From: Spirochaetales bacterium
GTDB lineage: Bacteria > Spirochaetota > Spirochaetia > Sphaerochaetales > Sphaerochaetaceae
Direction of reading: 5' to 3'
Length of the DNA stretch: 32,357 nt
Assembly: GCA_022788185.1 (NCBI GenBank)
Contig: JALEVV010000067.1
Coordinates: 1-32,357, forward strand
Shown one piece after another: positions 16,353-23,948 of this stretch (its first letter is position 1; each line of letters begins with the position of its first letter). The translations under genes and the position numbers were made by a program. The notes beneath the pieces are model-generated. The model was not told the origin of the DNA. It saw only the letters and a list, made by a program, of their open reading frames with translations, and did no database searches.

Positions 16353-17057
16353 TTATTCAAATGCGTCTGCTTCAACAGCAACCTGACTGCCTGCAAAAAT
16401 GATCTCATCCTCAATCCAGCGGCATTTGAGAAAAGCCTTAGAGTTGATCTTCCGAATATTTTCAGGAATAAGCAGCTCGCCGGTGAAAGAAATACACCCC
16501 GAAAAACATCTCGAAGGAATCTCCTTGAGGCCTTTCCCTATGTACAGCACACCATCTAAACCAATGCAGTTTTCAAATGCTGATTCTCCGATTTGCTCAA
16601 CACTGTCTGGTATAAACAAATCTCCGACCAGTCCGGTACAGCCAGCAAAGGCCCTCTTGCCTATCTTTCTAATTGAAGAAGGGATAATCAGAATACCACA
16701 CAACTCCGTGTGACCTTCAAATCCGCCATCTTCAATGACAACGACAGGCATGCCGTTGACCTGTGGAAGGATGATGATTGAATCATCAACATTCGACGCT
16801 GATACCGTATAACCACCGACGTTACTGTCATATGTATATTGGCAAGAACCAATTATGACAGTATCATTTTCTGCCTTGGCAATCACGTCCGGCTGACTGA
16901 CAGCACTGATACCTGCCATCTGCAGAACCGGTTCAACTGCGGATGAAACAGATGCATCAACAGTTTGGGCCGGTGAAATGATCGTTTCATCCTTTGAACA
17001 TGAAACAGCAGACAGCAGAACCAATAATAGTATTGCTGATATCAGATTTTTCATCAT
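16353..17057 (-). CDS. BspA-type leucine-rich-repeat lipoprotein
   Basis: This 234-residue lipoprotein has a lipobox LSAVSC (Cys20) and, from about residue 100, leucine-rich repeats of the BspA / LRR_5 type, with units such as LIIPSSIRKIGKRAFAGCTG and LFIPDSVEQIGESAFENC. Such repeats occur on surface proteins of oral and gut spirochaetes and bacteroidetes, where they bind host or bacterial partners. The array is short (about four to five units), so the protein is small for its kind. Its ATG overlaps the stop of the InlB-repeat gene (ATGA), which means coupled translation. Confidence 0.9.
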   Translation of the reverse strand: MMKNLISAILLLVLLSAVSCSKDETIISPAQTVDASVSSAVEPVLQMAGISAVSQPDVIAKAENDTVIIGSCQYTYDSNVGGYTVSASNVDDSIIILPQVNGMPVVVIEDGGFEGHTELCGILIIPSSIRKIGKRAFAGCTGLVGDLFIPDSVEQIGESAFENCIGLDGVLYIGKGLKEIPSRCFSGCISFTGELLIPENIRKINSKAFLKCRWIEDEIIFAGSQVAVEADAFE

Positions 17058-20000
17058 ACATCCTGTTCGGTAGCAACCAATACCCAGACACCACCAACAG
17101 CATCTTCCCAGTACTCGACAACAAATGTATTCAAATTATTATGATTAGCATCTATTGTGGCAGAAAGATATGGAACGTCATTAACGTTTTTATCAACAAT
17201 GTTTATCTGATATCCGATATTCTGTGCACACTGAATCCTGGCTTTTCTTACTGCCTCGTCGTATGAAGAAATGAAATCACCCATTTTTGCATAAGCTTTT
17301 TCAATATGCATTCCATCGAGACTGTACGGGGTACTTATCACCCAATCAGGTCTGGGAATACCATTTTTACCGAATTCAGCAATATCAAGCTGCTTTTCGG
17401 TGATAGACCCTACAGGATATCTCTGTAAACTGAATTCTGCGTAAAGCTTAATATCACCGAAGCTACCCTTACGTATCACATAACTCTCATGTAATGTTTC
17501 TGTTCTGTCTCCTGAAACAACCCATCCTTTAAATGAATATCCATCTTTATGTGGAGTTGCAATAACAATGTCATCAGACTCTATCGTGTAGGAAACAGGG
17601 TTAACAATATCATATTTGTAATAGCATCCAGCATCTGAATAGGTAATAGTGTATTCAATCGGTTCCCAGACTGCTTCAAGCTTGATATCAGTCATTTCTG
17701 AGGTCTTTACAGTATATGACACTACTGGTTCATCAGAAGAATCCTTTAATTTCCATCCAGCGAAACAATATCCTGTCTTTTCAGGATTAACGAGTACAAA
17801 ATTCTTGTCGTCTACTGTGTAAGAAGATGGATTAGCCTCTGAAAGCTTTCCTCCATTCAGATTATAGCTGATCCTGTATTCATTTGCTCTCCAGATTGCA
17901 TCAAGATTCAAATCCTCATGCCTGTTACTTCCGCTTATGTAATAAAAGGTTCTGGGTTCATCAGAAGTACCAGCCATCTTCCAACCGCTGAATGTATAAC
18001 CCTTTCTTTCGGGGGATTTCAGGAAAAAACTCTTTGATGAAACCGAATAAGTGTCTGGATTACTACATCCCTCAGGAAGACTACCACCATTAAGATTATA
18101 ATTGATAGTATATATATTCTCAGCCCATACAGGAATATAGCTCTTGTCACCAGTTGTGCCGGTGATAATGGTCTCAATATTTCTTGCAAGGGAAGAGTCT
18201 TCGCCTTCAGTTATCCATCCCTTAAATGTATAACCTTCACGCTCAGGATTAATCAGAGTAAATTCATCCAAAACAGTATATGAAACGGGATTACTTTTTT
18301 TAAGTTCTTCTTTTTGGCCGTCGACTATGCCGTCTGAATCATAAGATATGGAATAATTAATGACATCCCATATGGCTCTATATTTTCTGTCACCATAACT
18401 TCCCTTTGAAATGACCACGGATTGCATTGTATTGTCATTGGAACTGAAATACTCGGTCAGATATTGACCATTTTCTTCAGGATACTCAAAGCTTACAGTG
18501 TTACCAGTTATGACTACATTGAATGAACCAGCAACTTTTTTATATTTACGTCCGAACTCCAGAATCAGATTACTGATGGTATCTGAATCAACGAACTCTG
18601 GAAGAACAAGAGTTGCATGGTCAGCCCACACTTCAAGAATCATATTGTATCCTGCATTGGATAGGTTCAATACGTAATCAGGACCATATGTTCCTTCAGT
18701 GACTTCTGCATTCCAGCCGACAAATTCGAAACCATCCTTTTCAGGAGCAAACAGACTGAAACTATCAGTATCAGCATTGTATGAGACAGGATTATCGCCT
18801 AGGTCAGTAAAACGACCACCATCAAGATCATAACTGATTTTATATTCAACAGGAATCCAATAAGCTTTGAGAGCTAGGTCATGAGCGGAACTGGTATCAA
18901 CAGTAAAATCTTTTACAGGGTCATCATATTCATTTACAATCCAACCTCCGAAAATGTAGTGTTCTCTGGTAGGGTCAGGCACTTTAAAGGGTTCTTCCCC
19001 ATAGGTAAATGAATCTGGACCTTCTTCAACAAGATTCCCTCCATTGAGATCGTAACTGATCGCAAATGACAAAGCCTTCCAGACTGCTACGAAGTTCTTT
19101 TCTCCGTTAGTACCGCACTCAATGTGGTAAGAAGAATCATAGTTGGCAATATCATCACCATTCTCTATCCAACCCATGAATTCATAACCTTCTCTTTCTT
19201 CACCGATAAGATAAAAATCATCTTCTACAGTATATGAATCAGGATTAACTTGTTTTTCAGAAGCAGGAATCAATTCAACAGTGTCAATTTCATTATTATC
19301 TGCATCTGAAATTATCAAACCGGAGATGTCATAGCCAATAGAATAATTAACAGGAGCCCAAACCGCTTTCAGCATAAGATTTCCGTCACTATGTGTATCT
19401 ACATGATAAGGTCCCACTGCAACATTCTCGGAATCATTAACTAACCACCCAACAAACGTATAATAATCTTTAACAGGTTCAGGTATTACAAAAGAATCAG
19501 AACCGAAAATATAATTATCAGGTACTTCTGCCTCAAAAATACCATCCTGCAGATCATAAGAGATTGAGATAGTCTTTGGTGTCCATACGGCTACTAATGA
19601 TCTATTTCCATTTGAGCCTTTTCTAATAACATATTCCAAAGTTGTATCAGAACTGTCTGACTCTGATTCCTTCCAACCGACAAAGTCATATCCATATCTT
19701 AATGTAAAAGGTAAAGAATTAATATGAACTTCGTCAAAAGATGTGTACTTAGTGGGTCTAGTATCAGATACAATTACTACAGATTCTTCACGACTGGGAT
19801 TTTTTTCCACAACCGTATCCTCAGTAGGTGCTTCCTCAGAAGAAACGATTATTCCGACATCATCATAGGTGATGGTATAGATATCAAGATTCCACTGGAT
19901 ATAATATTTCTTGGAATTCTCATCCTTCTTCCAATAATGAGAATCAACTCCATTTTTGGATACACTAATTTTGGCAAGAGCGGCCTCAAGTATATTATCA

Positions 20001-20239
20001 TTTATCAGACTTTCCAACTGATTGATATCAATAACAAGGTGTCCACCATCCATAATAAGCTGTATTTCACTATCCAGACCTTTATCGATGAAAATAACGT
20101 CATCAATAATCTGCACAGTCTTTCTTTCTTCTACAGGCTCAGATGTCAATTGAGCAGATTCTCTAACATCCATTGTAGAACATGAACAAATAACGAAAAG
20201 AAACAATAAGACAAGAGCAATAACAAATAGCTTCTTCAT
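17054..20239 (-). CDS. Large lipoprotein with about ten InlB-type repeats and LPP20-like end
   Basis: This 1061-residue protein is a probable surface lipoprotein: a signal peptide ends ICSC. About nine clear and one worn Listeria-Bacteroides (InlB B, PF09479) repeats follow, each of 70-100 residues with a start like ISYDLNGG and a core like GYTFKGW. The last 90 residues (DWVISTPYSLDGMHIEKAYAKM, then an alanine-rich helix EAVRKARIQCAQNIGY) resemble LPP20-family lipoproteins. The start is set at ATG 20239 because GGGGGA precedes it; an upstream ATG at 20281 overlaps the promoter. It is the first gene of the operon. Base composition is clearly AT-richer than the housekeeping genes on both sides. 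Confidence 0.9.
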   Translation of the reverse strand: MKKLFVIALVLLFLFVICSCSTMDVRESAQLTSEPVEERKTVQIIDDVIFIDKGLDSEIQLIMDGGHLVIDINQLESLINDNILEAALAKISVSKNGVDSHYWKKDENSKKYYIQWNLDIYTITYDDVGIIVSSEEAPTEDTVVEKNPSREESVVIVSDTRPTKYTSFDEVHINSLPFTLRYGYDFVGWKESESDSSDTTLEYVIRKGSNGNRSLVAVWTPKTISISYDLQDGIFEAEVPDNYIFGSDSFVIPEPVKDYYTFVGWLVNDSENVAVGPYHVDTHSDGNLMLKAVWAPVNYSIGYDISGLIISDADNNEIDTVELIPASEKQVNPDSYTVEDDFYLIGEEREGYEFMGWIENGDDIANYDSSYHIECGTNGEKNFVAVWKALSFAISYDLNGGNLVEEGPDSFTYGEEPFKVPDPTREHYIFGGWIVNEYDDPVKDFTVDTSSAHDLALKAYWIPVEYKISYDLDGGRFTDLGDNPVSYNADTDSFSLFAPEKDGFEFVGWNAEVTEGTYGPDYVLNLSNAGYNMILEVWADHATLVLPEFVDSDTISNLILEFGRKYKKVAGSFNVVITGNTVSFEYPEENGQYLTEYFSSNDNTMQSVVISKGSYGDRKYRAIWDVINYSISYDSDGIVDGQKEELKKSNPVSYTVLDEFTLINPEREGYTFKGWITEGEDSSLARNIETIITGTTGDKSYIPVWAENIYTINYNLNGGSLPEGCSNPDTYSVSSKSFFLKSPERKGYTFSGWKMAGTSDEPRTFYYISGSNRHEDLNLDAIWRANEYRISYNLNGGKLSEANPSSYTVDDKNFVLVNPEKTGYCFAGWKLKDSSDEPVVSYTVKTSEMTDIKLEAVWEPIEYTITYSDAGCYYKYDIVNPVSYTIESDDIVIATPHKDGYSFKGWVVSGDRTETLHESYVIRKGSFGDIKLYAEFSLQRYPVGSITEKQLDIAEFGKNGIPRPDWVISTPYSLDGMHIEKAYAKMGDFISSYDEAVRKARIQCAQNIGYQINIVDKNVNDVPYLSATIDANHNNLNTFVVEYWEDAVGGVWVLVATEQDV

Positions 20240-20269
20240 ATTTTTCCCCCAATTAAAATTTATTGAAAA

Positions 20270-20298
20270 ATTATAGTTCACCAGGTCAGTGAATACAA
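20270..20298 (-). promoter_or_regulatory. Promoter of the four-gene surface operon
   Basis: On the minus strand TTGTAT (20298-20293) and a perfect TATAAT (20275-20270) are 17 bases apart. The transcript would start near 20263, about 24 bases before the ATG at 20239. Confidence 0.65.
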
Positions 20299-20346
20299 GT
20301 TCGATGAATAATACAACTTAAGAAAAAATTCTGAAAATGAATCAAG

Positions 20347-20384
20347 AACAATTGTTATTAAAATGAGAAAACAAACGTTTGTTT
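20347..20384. promoter_or_regulatory. Two palindromes upstream of the surface operon
   Basis: AACAATTGTT (20347-20356) and the perfect 16-base palindrome AAACAAACGTTTGTTT (20369-20384) have centres 25 bases apart, 50-110 bases upstream of the operon promoter. They may be regulator sites. The 20282-20446 spacer otherwise holds nothing recognised. Confidence 0.4.
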
Positions 20385-20446
20385 AAAACTGAAGTATACG
20401 CACAAACCAATAAGATAGCATAAACAAGATCTATGCGTTTAGGCAT

Positions 20447-20474
20447 TAAAAAACCCGGAGAATTAACTCCGGGT
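20447..20474 (-). terminator. Terminator of tRNA-Asn
   Basis: The stem ACCCGGAG / CTCCGGGT with loop of six bases (20453-20474) is followed on the minus strand by a run of T. It lies five bases past the tRNA 3' end. Confidence 0.85.
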
Positions 20475-20478
20475 CATG

Positions 20479-20551
20479 CTCCCCCTGCAAGATTTGAACT
20501 TGCGACAGGCGGATTAACAGTCCGCTGCTCTACCGACTGAGCTAAAGGGGA
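20479..20551 (-). tRNA. tRNA-Asn (GTT)
   Basis: The 73-base cloverleaf reads, on the minus strand, a 7-bp acceptor stem (TCCCCTT / AGGGGGA, one G-T pair), a D arm, an anticodon stem GCGGA / TCCGC with loop CTGTTAA giving anticodon GTT, and a T arm GCAAG / CTTGC with loop TTCAAAT. The discriminator base is G. CCA is not encoded. It has its own promoter and terminator. Confidence 0.96.
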
Positions 20552-20576
20552 ATGCTTTTTATCAGCAACGTTAGTG

Positions 20577-20605
20577 AATATAAATCAAACGGGAAAAAGT
20601 GTCAA
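20577..20605 (-). promoter_or_regulatory. Promoter of tRNA-Asn
   Basis: A consensus TTGACA (20605-20600) and TATATT (20582-20577) are separated by 17 bases on the minus strand, about 25 bases upstream of the mature tRNA end. Confidence 0.8.
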
Positions 20606-20640
20606 CACATATTAAAAAAAACTTTATGGAATTTCATGAA

Positions 20641-20668
20641 AATAGCCGTCCCTTCCGGAACGGCTATT
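20641..20668 (-). terminator. Terminator of the 5'-nucleotidase gene
   Basis: On the minus strand AATAGCCGTTCC / GGGACGGCTATT forms a 12-bp stem (one G-T pair) closed by a GGAA loop. The T tract is short, with a longer run of T about 20 bases further on. Confidence 0.75.
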
Positions 20669-20689
20669 AAGTTACTCACTGAGAGTGGC

Positions 20690-23155
20690 TTACTTGACGG
20701 GGTAGACCTTAGCGAGGTAGTCAGCGAAGACTTCGTTAAGCTGTCTGCCTTCCTGTAAGATCCTACCGAACATTGTGAATCCGTCACCGCCTGCAGCGAG
20801 GAAGTCGTTTGTACATACTGTGTATGTAGCTTCCTTATCGATGAGATCACCGTTGGGAAGAACGACTCTCTTGATTCTGCTGCCAGGAGCAGAGAACTTG
20901 GAGTAAACAACCTTGAGGTCGGTCTGTGTGAAGCCACCGTTGGTTTCAGGAAGCATTCTGTAACCGTACTCAAGAGCTTCGTAAACCTGTGCACCTGTGA
21001 TCTCACATACTGTGACGATATTGGTGAACGGGAGAACGTTGTTGACATCACCGAGTGTAACCTTACCGGCTGCGATGGAAGCTCTGATACCACCACCGTT
21101 TGTGATTGTGAAATCAGCACCTGTTTCAGCTGTCATAGCCTCACAGATAAGCTTGGAGAGGTTGGTCTGCTTTGTTCTGACGTTAGCTCTTGCACCGTCA
21201 AGCTTGACAGGAACTTCTGCAATCACGACGCTGAGCTTGGCATTGAGTGCCTCCTCAACCTGTGCGATGTAAGCAGATACTTCAGGATCATCGGGTACTT
21301 CGGTGATTCCGAACTCAGCTGCAAGCTCGCTGTTTGCGGGATCGAGAACATCGGAAGCAGCGATGAGCATAGGATATGTGCCTGTGACCTTTCCGTCCTT
21401 GACGTGGATCTGTACGAGACCAACGTTCTTCATGTACTCGCCTGTGGAAACGATGAGAGTGTCACCGACCTTGTAGCCTTCAGGAAGGGTTGTGTGGCTG
21501 TGACCATCAACGAAGAGGTCGATGCCCTTGACGTTGGATGCGATCCATTCGCTTGTGATACCGGAAGAACCATCCTCGTCGAGACCGATGTGGCCAAGAA
21601 CGATGACGTAATCGCAGTACTCATGAGCGAGGTCAATTGCATACTGTGCAGCTGCTACGATTTCATCAGACCAGAATGTGAGACCTTCTGTGTACTTCGG
21701 ATGAGCCTTGGTCTTTGTATCAGGAGTTGTGAGACCGATGACACAGACCTTGAAGCCGTTGAACTCGTAGATCTGATAGGGCTGGAAAACATTGTAACCA
21801 TCTTCAGTGAGGATGTTGGCAGAAAGCACTTTCGGTCCTCCGATGGCTTCGGACATAGCAGCAAGCTCCTTGAGGTTTTCAGCACCGTAGTTGAAATCAT
21901 GGTTACCGGGTGCGACTGCATCGGTTCCGATCATTGCGAGGATCTCACCGACTGTCTGGCCCTTGAACATGTTGGCAAGGTTTGTACCGTGAGTGACATC
22001 ACCTGCATCGAGAACGAGGATGTTGTCTGTGATTGCACGGCCAGCCTTGAGCAGTGTTGCATATTTTGCATAACCCATACCGCCGTCAGCAGGAACAATT
22101 CTTGCATGGACGTCGTTGGTGTGTACGACAAAGAGATCGAATTCGCTGTCACCCTGAGTGTTCTTGACGATGGGCTGAACACCATAAGGATAAACGATTG
22201 CAGGCTCTTCAGCAACGACGGGTTCCTCAGCTGCAACAGGAGCTTCAACTGCGGGAGCAGGCTCTGCAACGGGTTCCTCAGCAGGTGCGAAGAGGTCAGT
22301 GAGGTATGTTACAAGGTCATTGGCAAGAGCTGTTGCAACAACCTTAATGTCCTCAAATGTAGCATCAGTTGAGAAATAAAGCTCAACACCTGAATCATCA
22401 GTGAATCTGTAGGTAACAAGGCTTGCATAAGGACCGTACTTCTCAGTAACGAAGGAGAAGAAACCTAAAGAGTCATCTTCGGTGATGAATGAAGGATAGT
22501 CAATGAAAACCTTTCCGAGCTCGATTTCGTAGCGTACGGGATAACCGAAAACGGAAACGGAACCGGAATACTTCTGAGCAGGCATCTCGACAGGAGCGGG
22601 TTCTTCCACGGGAGCGGGTTCTGCAACAGGCTCTTCAGCAGGAGCTGCGAAAAGCAGGTTGACATACTCGAAGAGATCTCCGACTACGATAGTACCGACA
22701 TATTCGACATCAGCAAGGGTAGCTGCTGCGGGATAGTAGATCTCTACTGTACCGGGTGCGGTAACTCTGAAAGTAACGCCTTCAACGAGTGCACTGTTCT
22801 TTGCTGCCGTATATCCCAGGAACTCTGCGACTTCCGCATTGGTTACGAATGAGGGGTATGTGACAGTTGCCTTTCCTTCCTCTACCTTATAAGAGAGGGG
22901 ATAGCCATAAACAGAAATCGCACCGTATACGGGCTCTGCCTTTGCAGGCTCTTCTACGACGGGTTCTTCAGCAACCGGTTCCTCAACTGCAGGAGCTTCA
23001 ACCACAGGGGCCGGAGCTTCAGGCAATTCAACTACCGGTTCAACGATTTCAGGAACGATCTCAACAGGAGCGGATGTGCTCTGGCAGCCGACCAGTGAGA
23101 GTACCAGCATCGTGACAAGAACTAAAGTTGACAGTGTCTTTGTAAAACGCTTCAC
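20690..23155 (-). CDS. Secreted 5'-nucleotidase (UshA/NutA type) lipoprotein with duplicated N-terminal domain
   Basis: This 821-residue lipoprotein (lipobox LVGC, Cys24) would cleave phosphate from nucleotides outside the inner membrane. Residues about 338-590 are the metallophosphoesterase domain with HTNDVH, DAGDVTHG, GNHDFNYG, LGHIGLD and DGHSHT. Residues about 620-821 are the 5'-nucleotidase C-terminal domain with TNGGGIR and GDVNNVLPFTN. Before these stand two homologous unknown domains (about 78-170 and 197-290; ISVYGYPLSYKVE... and VSVFGYPVRYEIE..., both with YPSF(V/I)T) joined by Pro/Glu/Val/Ala linkers. GTG 23155 is chosen as start because TAGGAGGA lies six bases before it; the ATG at 23173 would put that site inside the frame. 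Confidence 0.93.
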   Translation of the reverse strand: MKRFTKTLSTLVLVTMLVLSLVGCQSTSAPVEIVPEIVEPVVELPEAPAPVVEAPAVEEPVAEEPVVEEPAKAEPVYGAISVYGYPLSYKVEEGKATVTYPSFVTNAEVAEFLGYTAAKNSALVEGVTFRVTAPGTVEIYYPAAATLADVEYVGTIVVGDLFEYVNLLFAAPAEEPVAEPAPVEEPAPVEMPAQKYSGSVSVFGYPVRYEIELGKVFIDYPSFITEDDSLGFFSFVTEKYGPYASLVTYRFTDDSGVELYFSTDATFEDIKVVATALANDLVTYLTDLFAPAEEPVAEPAPAVEAPVAAEEPVVAEEPAIVYPYGVQPIVKNTQGDSEFDLFVVHTNDVHARIVPADGGMGYAKYATLLKAGRAITDNILVLDAGDVTHGTNLANMFKGQTVGEILAMIGTDAVAPGNHDFNYGAENLKELAAMSEAIGGPKVLSANILTEDGYNVFQPYQIYEFNGFKVCVIGLTTPDTKTKAHPKYTEGLTFWSDEIVAAAQYAIDLAHEYCDYVIVLGHIGLDEDGSSGITSEWIASNVKGIDLFVDGHSHTTLPEGYKVGDTLIVSTGEYMKNVGLVQIHVKDGKVTGTYPMLIAASDVLDPANSELAAEFGITEVPDDPEVSAYIAQVEEALNAKLSVVIAEVPVKLDGARANVRTKQTNLSKLICEAMTAETGADFTITNGGGIRASIAAGKVTLGDVNNVLPFTNIVTVCEITGAQVYEALEYGYRMLPETNGGFTQTDLKVVYSKFSAPGSRIKRVVLPNGDLIDKEATYTVCTNDFLAAGGDGFTMFGRILQEGRQLNEVFADYLAKVYPVK

Positions 23156-23278
23156 GTGTCTTCCTCCTAACAACGAACGAATGTTTTATTATTTTAAGAA
23201 AATATTCTCTGATACAATATAACACGAAGAGTGAGATTAAGATACGAAAAAAAGCAAAATTTTTTTAAAAAGAAAATG

Positions 23279-23315
23279 GCAAAAAAAAGAAAACCTGCCG
23301 CTGTTTACGACAGGT
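23279..23315 (-). terminator. Terminator of the 56-residue protein gene
   Basis: On the minus strand ACCTGTCG / CGGCAGGT (one G-T pair, seven-base loop, 23293-23315) is followed by TTTTCTTTTTTTT. Confidence 0.85.
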
Positions 23316-23343
23316 ATTCGGTATAAAGCCCAGACAGGCTGGA

Positions 23344-23514
23344 TCACATAAGATCTTTAGCCTTGCGTGCTGTGTTTCCAGTCTTCTCGCATACAGCATA
23401 GTGGCGGAGCTTGCCATTCTCGAAGACGCTCTTCATCTTGATTGCGCCGCCCCATCTGCTTGTCAAAACCTTTGCACCTTCACGGTGAGCGTTCTTTGAT
23501 ACATTACCGGCCAT
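23344..23514 (-). CDS. Small basic protein, 56 residues, possibly ribosome-associated
   Basis: The product is short and basic, with the stretches VSKNAHREGAK, SRWGGAIKMKSVF and VCEKTGNTARKAKDL. I do not recognise it with certainty. The order GN.S..H, then a strand, then NGK...VC..TG...RKA is faintly like ribosomal protein bL28 without the N-terminal zinc part; this is a weak resemblance only. The start ATG 23514 has the ribosome binding site ACGGAGGA. A consensus promoter (TTGACA, 17 bases, TATCAT) precedes it and a strong terminator follows, so it is a single, probably highly expressed gene, as expected for a translation or nucleoid protein. Confidence 0.75.
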   Translation of the reverse strand: MAGNVSKNAHREGAKVLTSRWGGAIKMKSVFENGKLRHYAVCEKTGNTARKAKDLM

Positions 23515-23548
23515 TATATTATTCCTCCGTAACTGACATGTCCCGCTC

Positions 23549-23577
23549 ATGATACACAAAGCAGGAACGAGTGTCAA
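23549..23577 (-). promoter_or_regulatory. Promoter of the 56-residue protein gene
   Basis: On the minus strand a consensus TTGACA (23577-23572) and TATCAT (23554-23549) are 17 bases apart. Transcription would start near 23542, leaving a leader of about 28 bases. Confidence 0.75.
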
Positions 23578-23748
23578 ATAATCTGTTTGAATTCAACTAT
23601 GTTAAAATAGCACTAATCACACAGGCTTTCAACCCTTACCGACCTTATTTTTCTCTTTTCATTATTTTTTTTGTTAATTTATTATCTCATTTTGAAAGGA
23701 ATTATCAATTAATCTGCCATTCCCCGCCCATTTTTTTGTCAAAAGTGG

Positions 23749-23777
23749 TTGAAATTATTTCTTTTTGCAGGTAGTAT
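23749..23777 (+). promoter_or_regulatory. Promoter of tRNA-Thr
   Basis: TTGAAA (23749-23754) and TAGTAT (23772-23777) are 17 bases apart, with the tRNA beginning 23 bases after the -10 box. The AT-rich stretch 23578-23748 upstream holds nothing else recognised. Confidence 0.7.
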
Positions 23778-23800
23778 ACCCATGTTCTTCACGAACAGCC

Positions 23801-23873
23801 GCCGACTTAGCTCAGCTGGCAGAGCAGCTGATTTGTAATCAGCCGGTCGTTGGTTCAAATCCGACAGTCGGCT
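23801..23873 (+). tRNA. tRNA-Thr (TGT)
   Basis: The 73-base cloverleaf has the acceptor stem GCCGACT / AGTCGGC, an anticodon stem GCTGA / TCAGC with loop TTTGTAA giving anticodon TGT, and a T arm with loop TTCAAAT. The discriminator base is T and CCA is not encoded. Confidence 0.96.
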
Positions 23874-23874
23874 C

Positions 23875-23909
23875 AAAGACCTCTTCAGACGAAGAGGTCT
23901 TTCTGTTTT
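23875..23909 (+). terminator. Terminator of tRNA-Thr
   Basis: A perfect 12-bp stem (AAAGACCTCTTC / GAAGAGGTCTTT) with loop AGAC starts two bases past the tRNA and runs into TTCTGTTTTA. Confidence 0.9.
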
Positions 23910-23928
23910 ATCCCAACAGTGATAACAT

Positions 23929-23944
23929 ATCCTCCACGGAGGAT
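23929..23944 (+). promoter_or_regulatory. Inverted repeat covering the aminopeptidase ribosome binding site
   Basis: ATCCTCC and GGAGGAT are perfectly inverted, two bases apart; as RNA a 6-bp stem with loop CACG can form. The right arm is the ribosome binding site GGAGG, four bases before the ATG at 23949, so the hairpin would hide it. Confidence 0.5.
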
Positions 23945-23948
23945 CCCA

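Noticed and set aside
20479-20551. tRNA-Asn as attachment site for an integrated island
   Set aside because: No copy of the tRNA 3' end was found at the far edge near 13930-14010 and no integrase gene is present; adjacency alone is not enough.
21404-22372. Plus-strand open frame of 322 residues
   Set aside because: It is antisense to the metallophosphoesterase domain of the 5'-nucleotidase, Cys- and Val-rich without any family likeness, and arises from codon bias.
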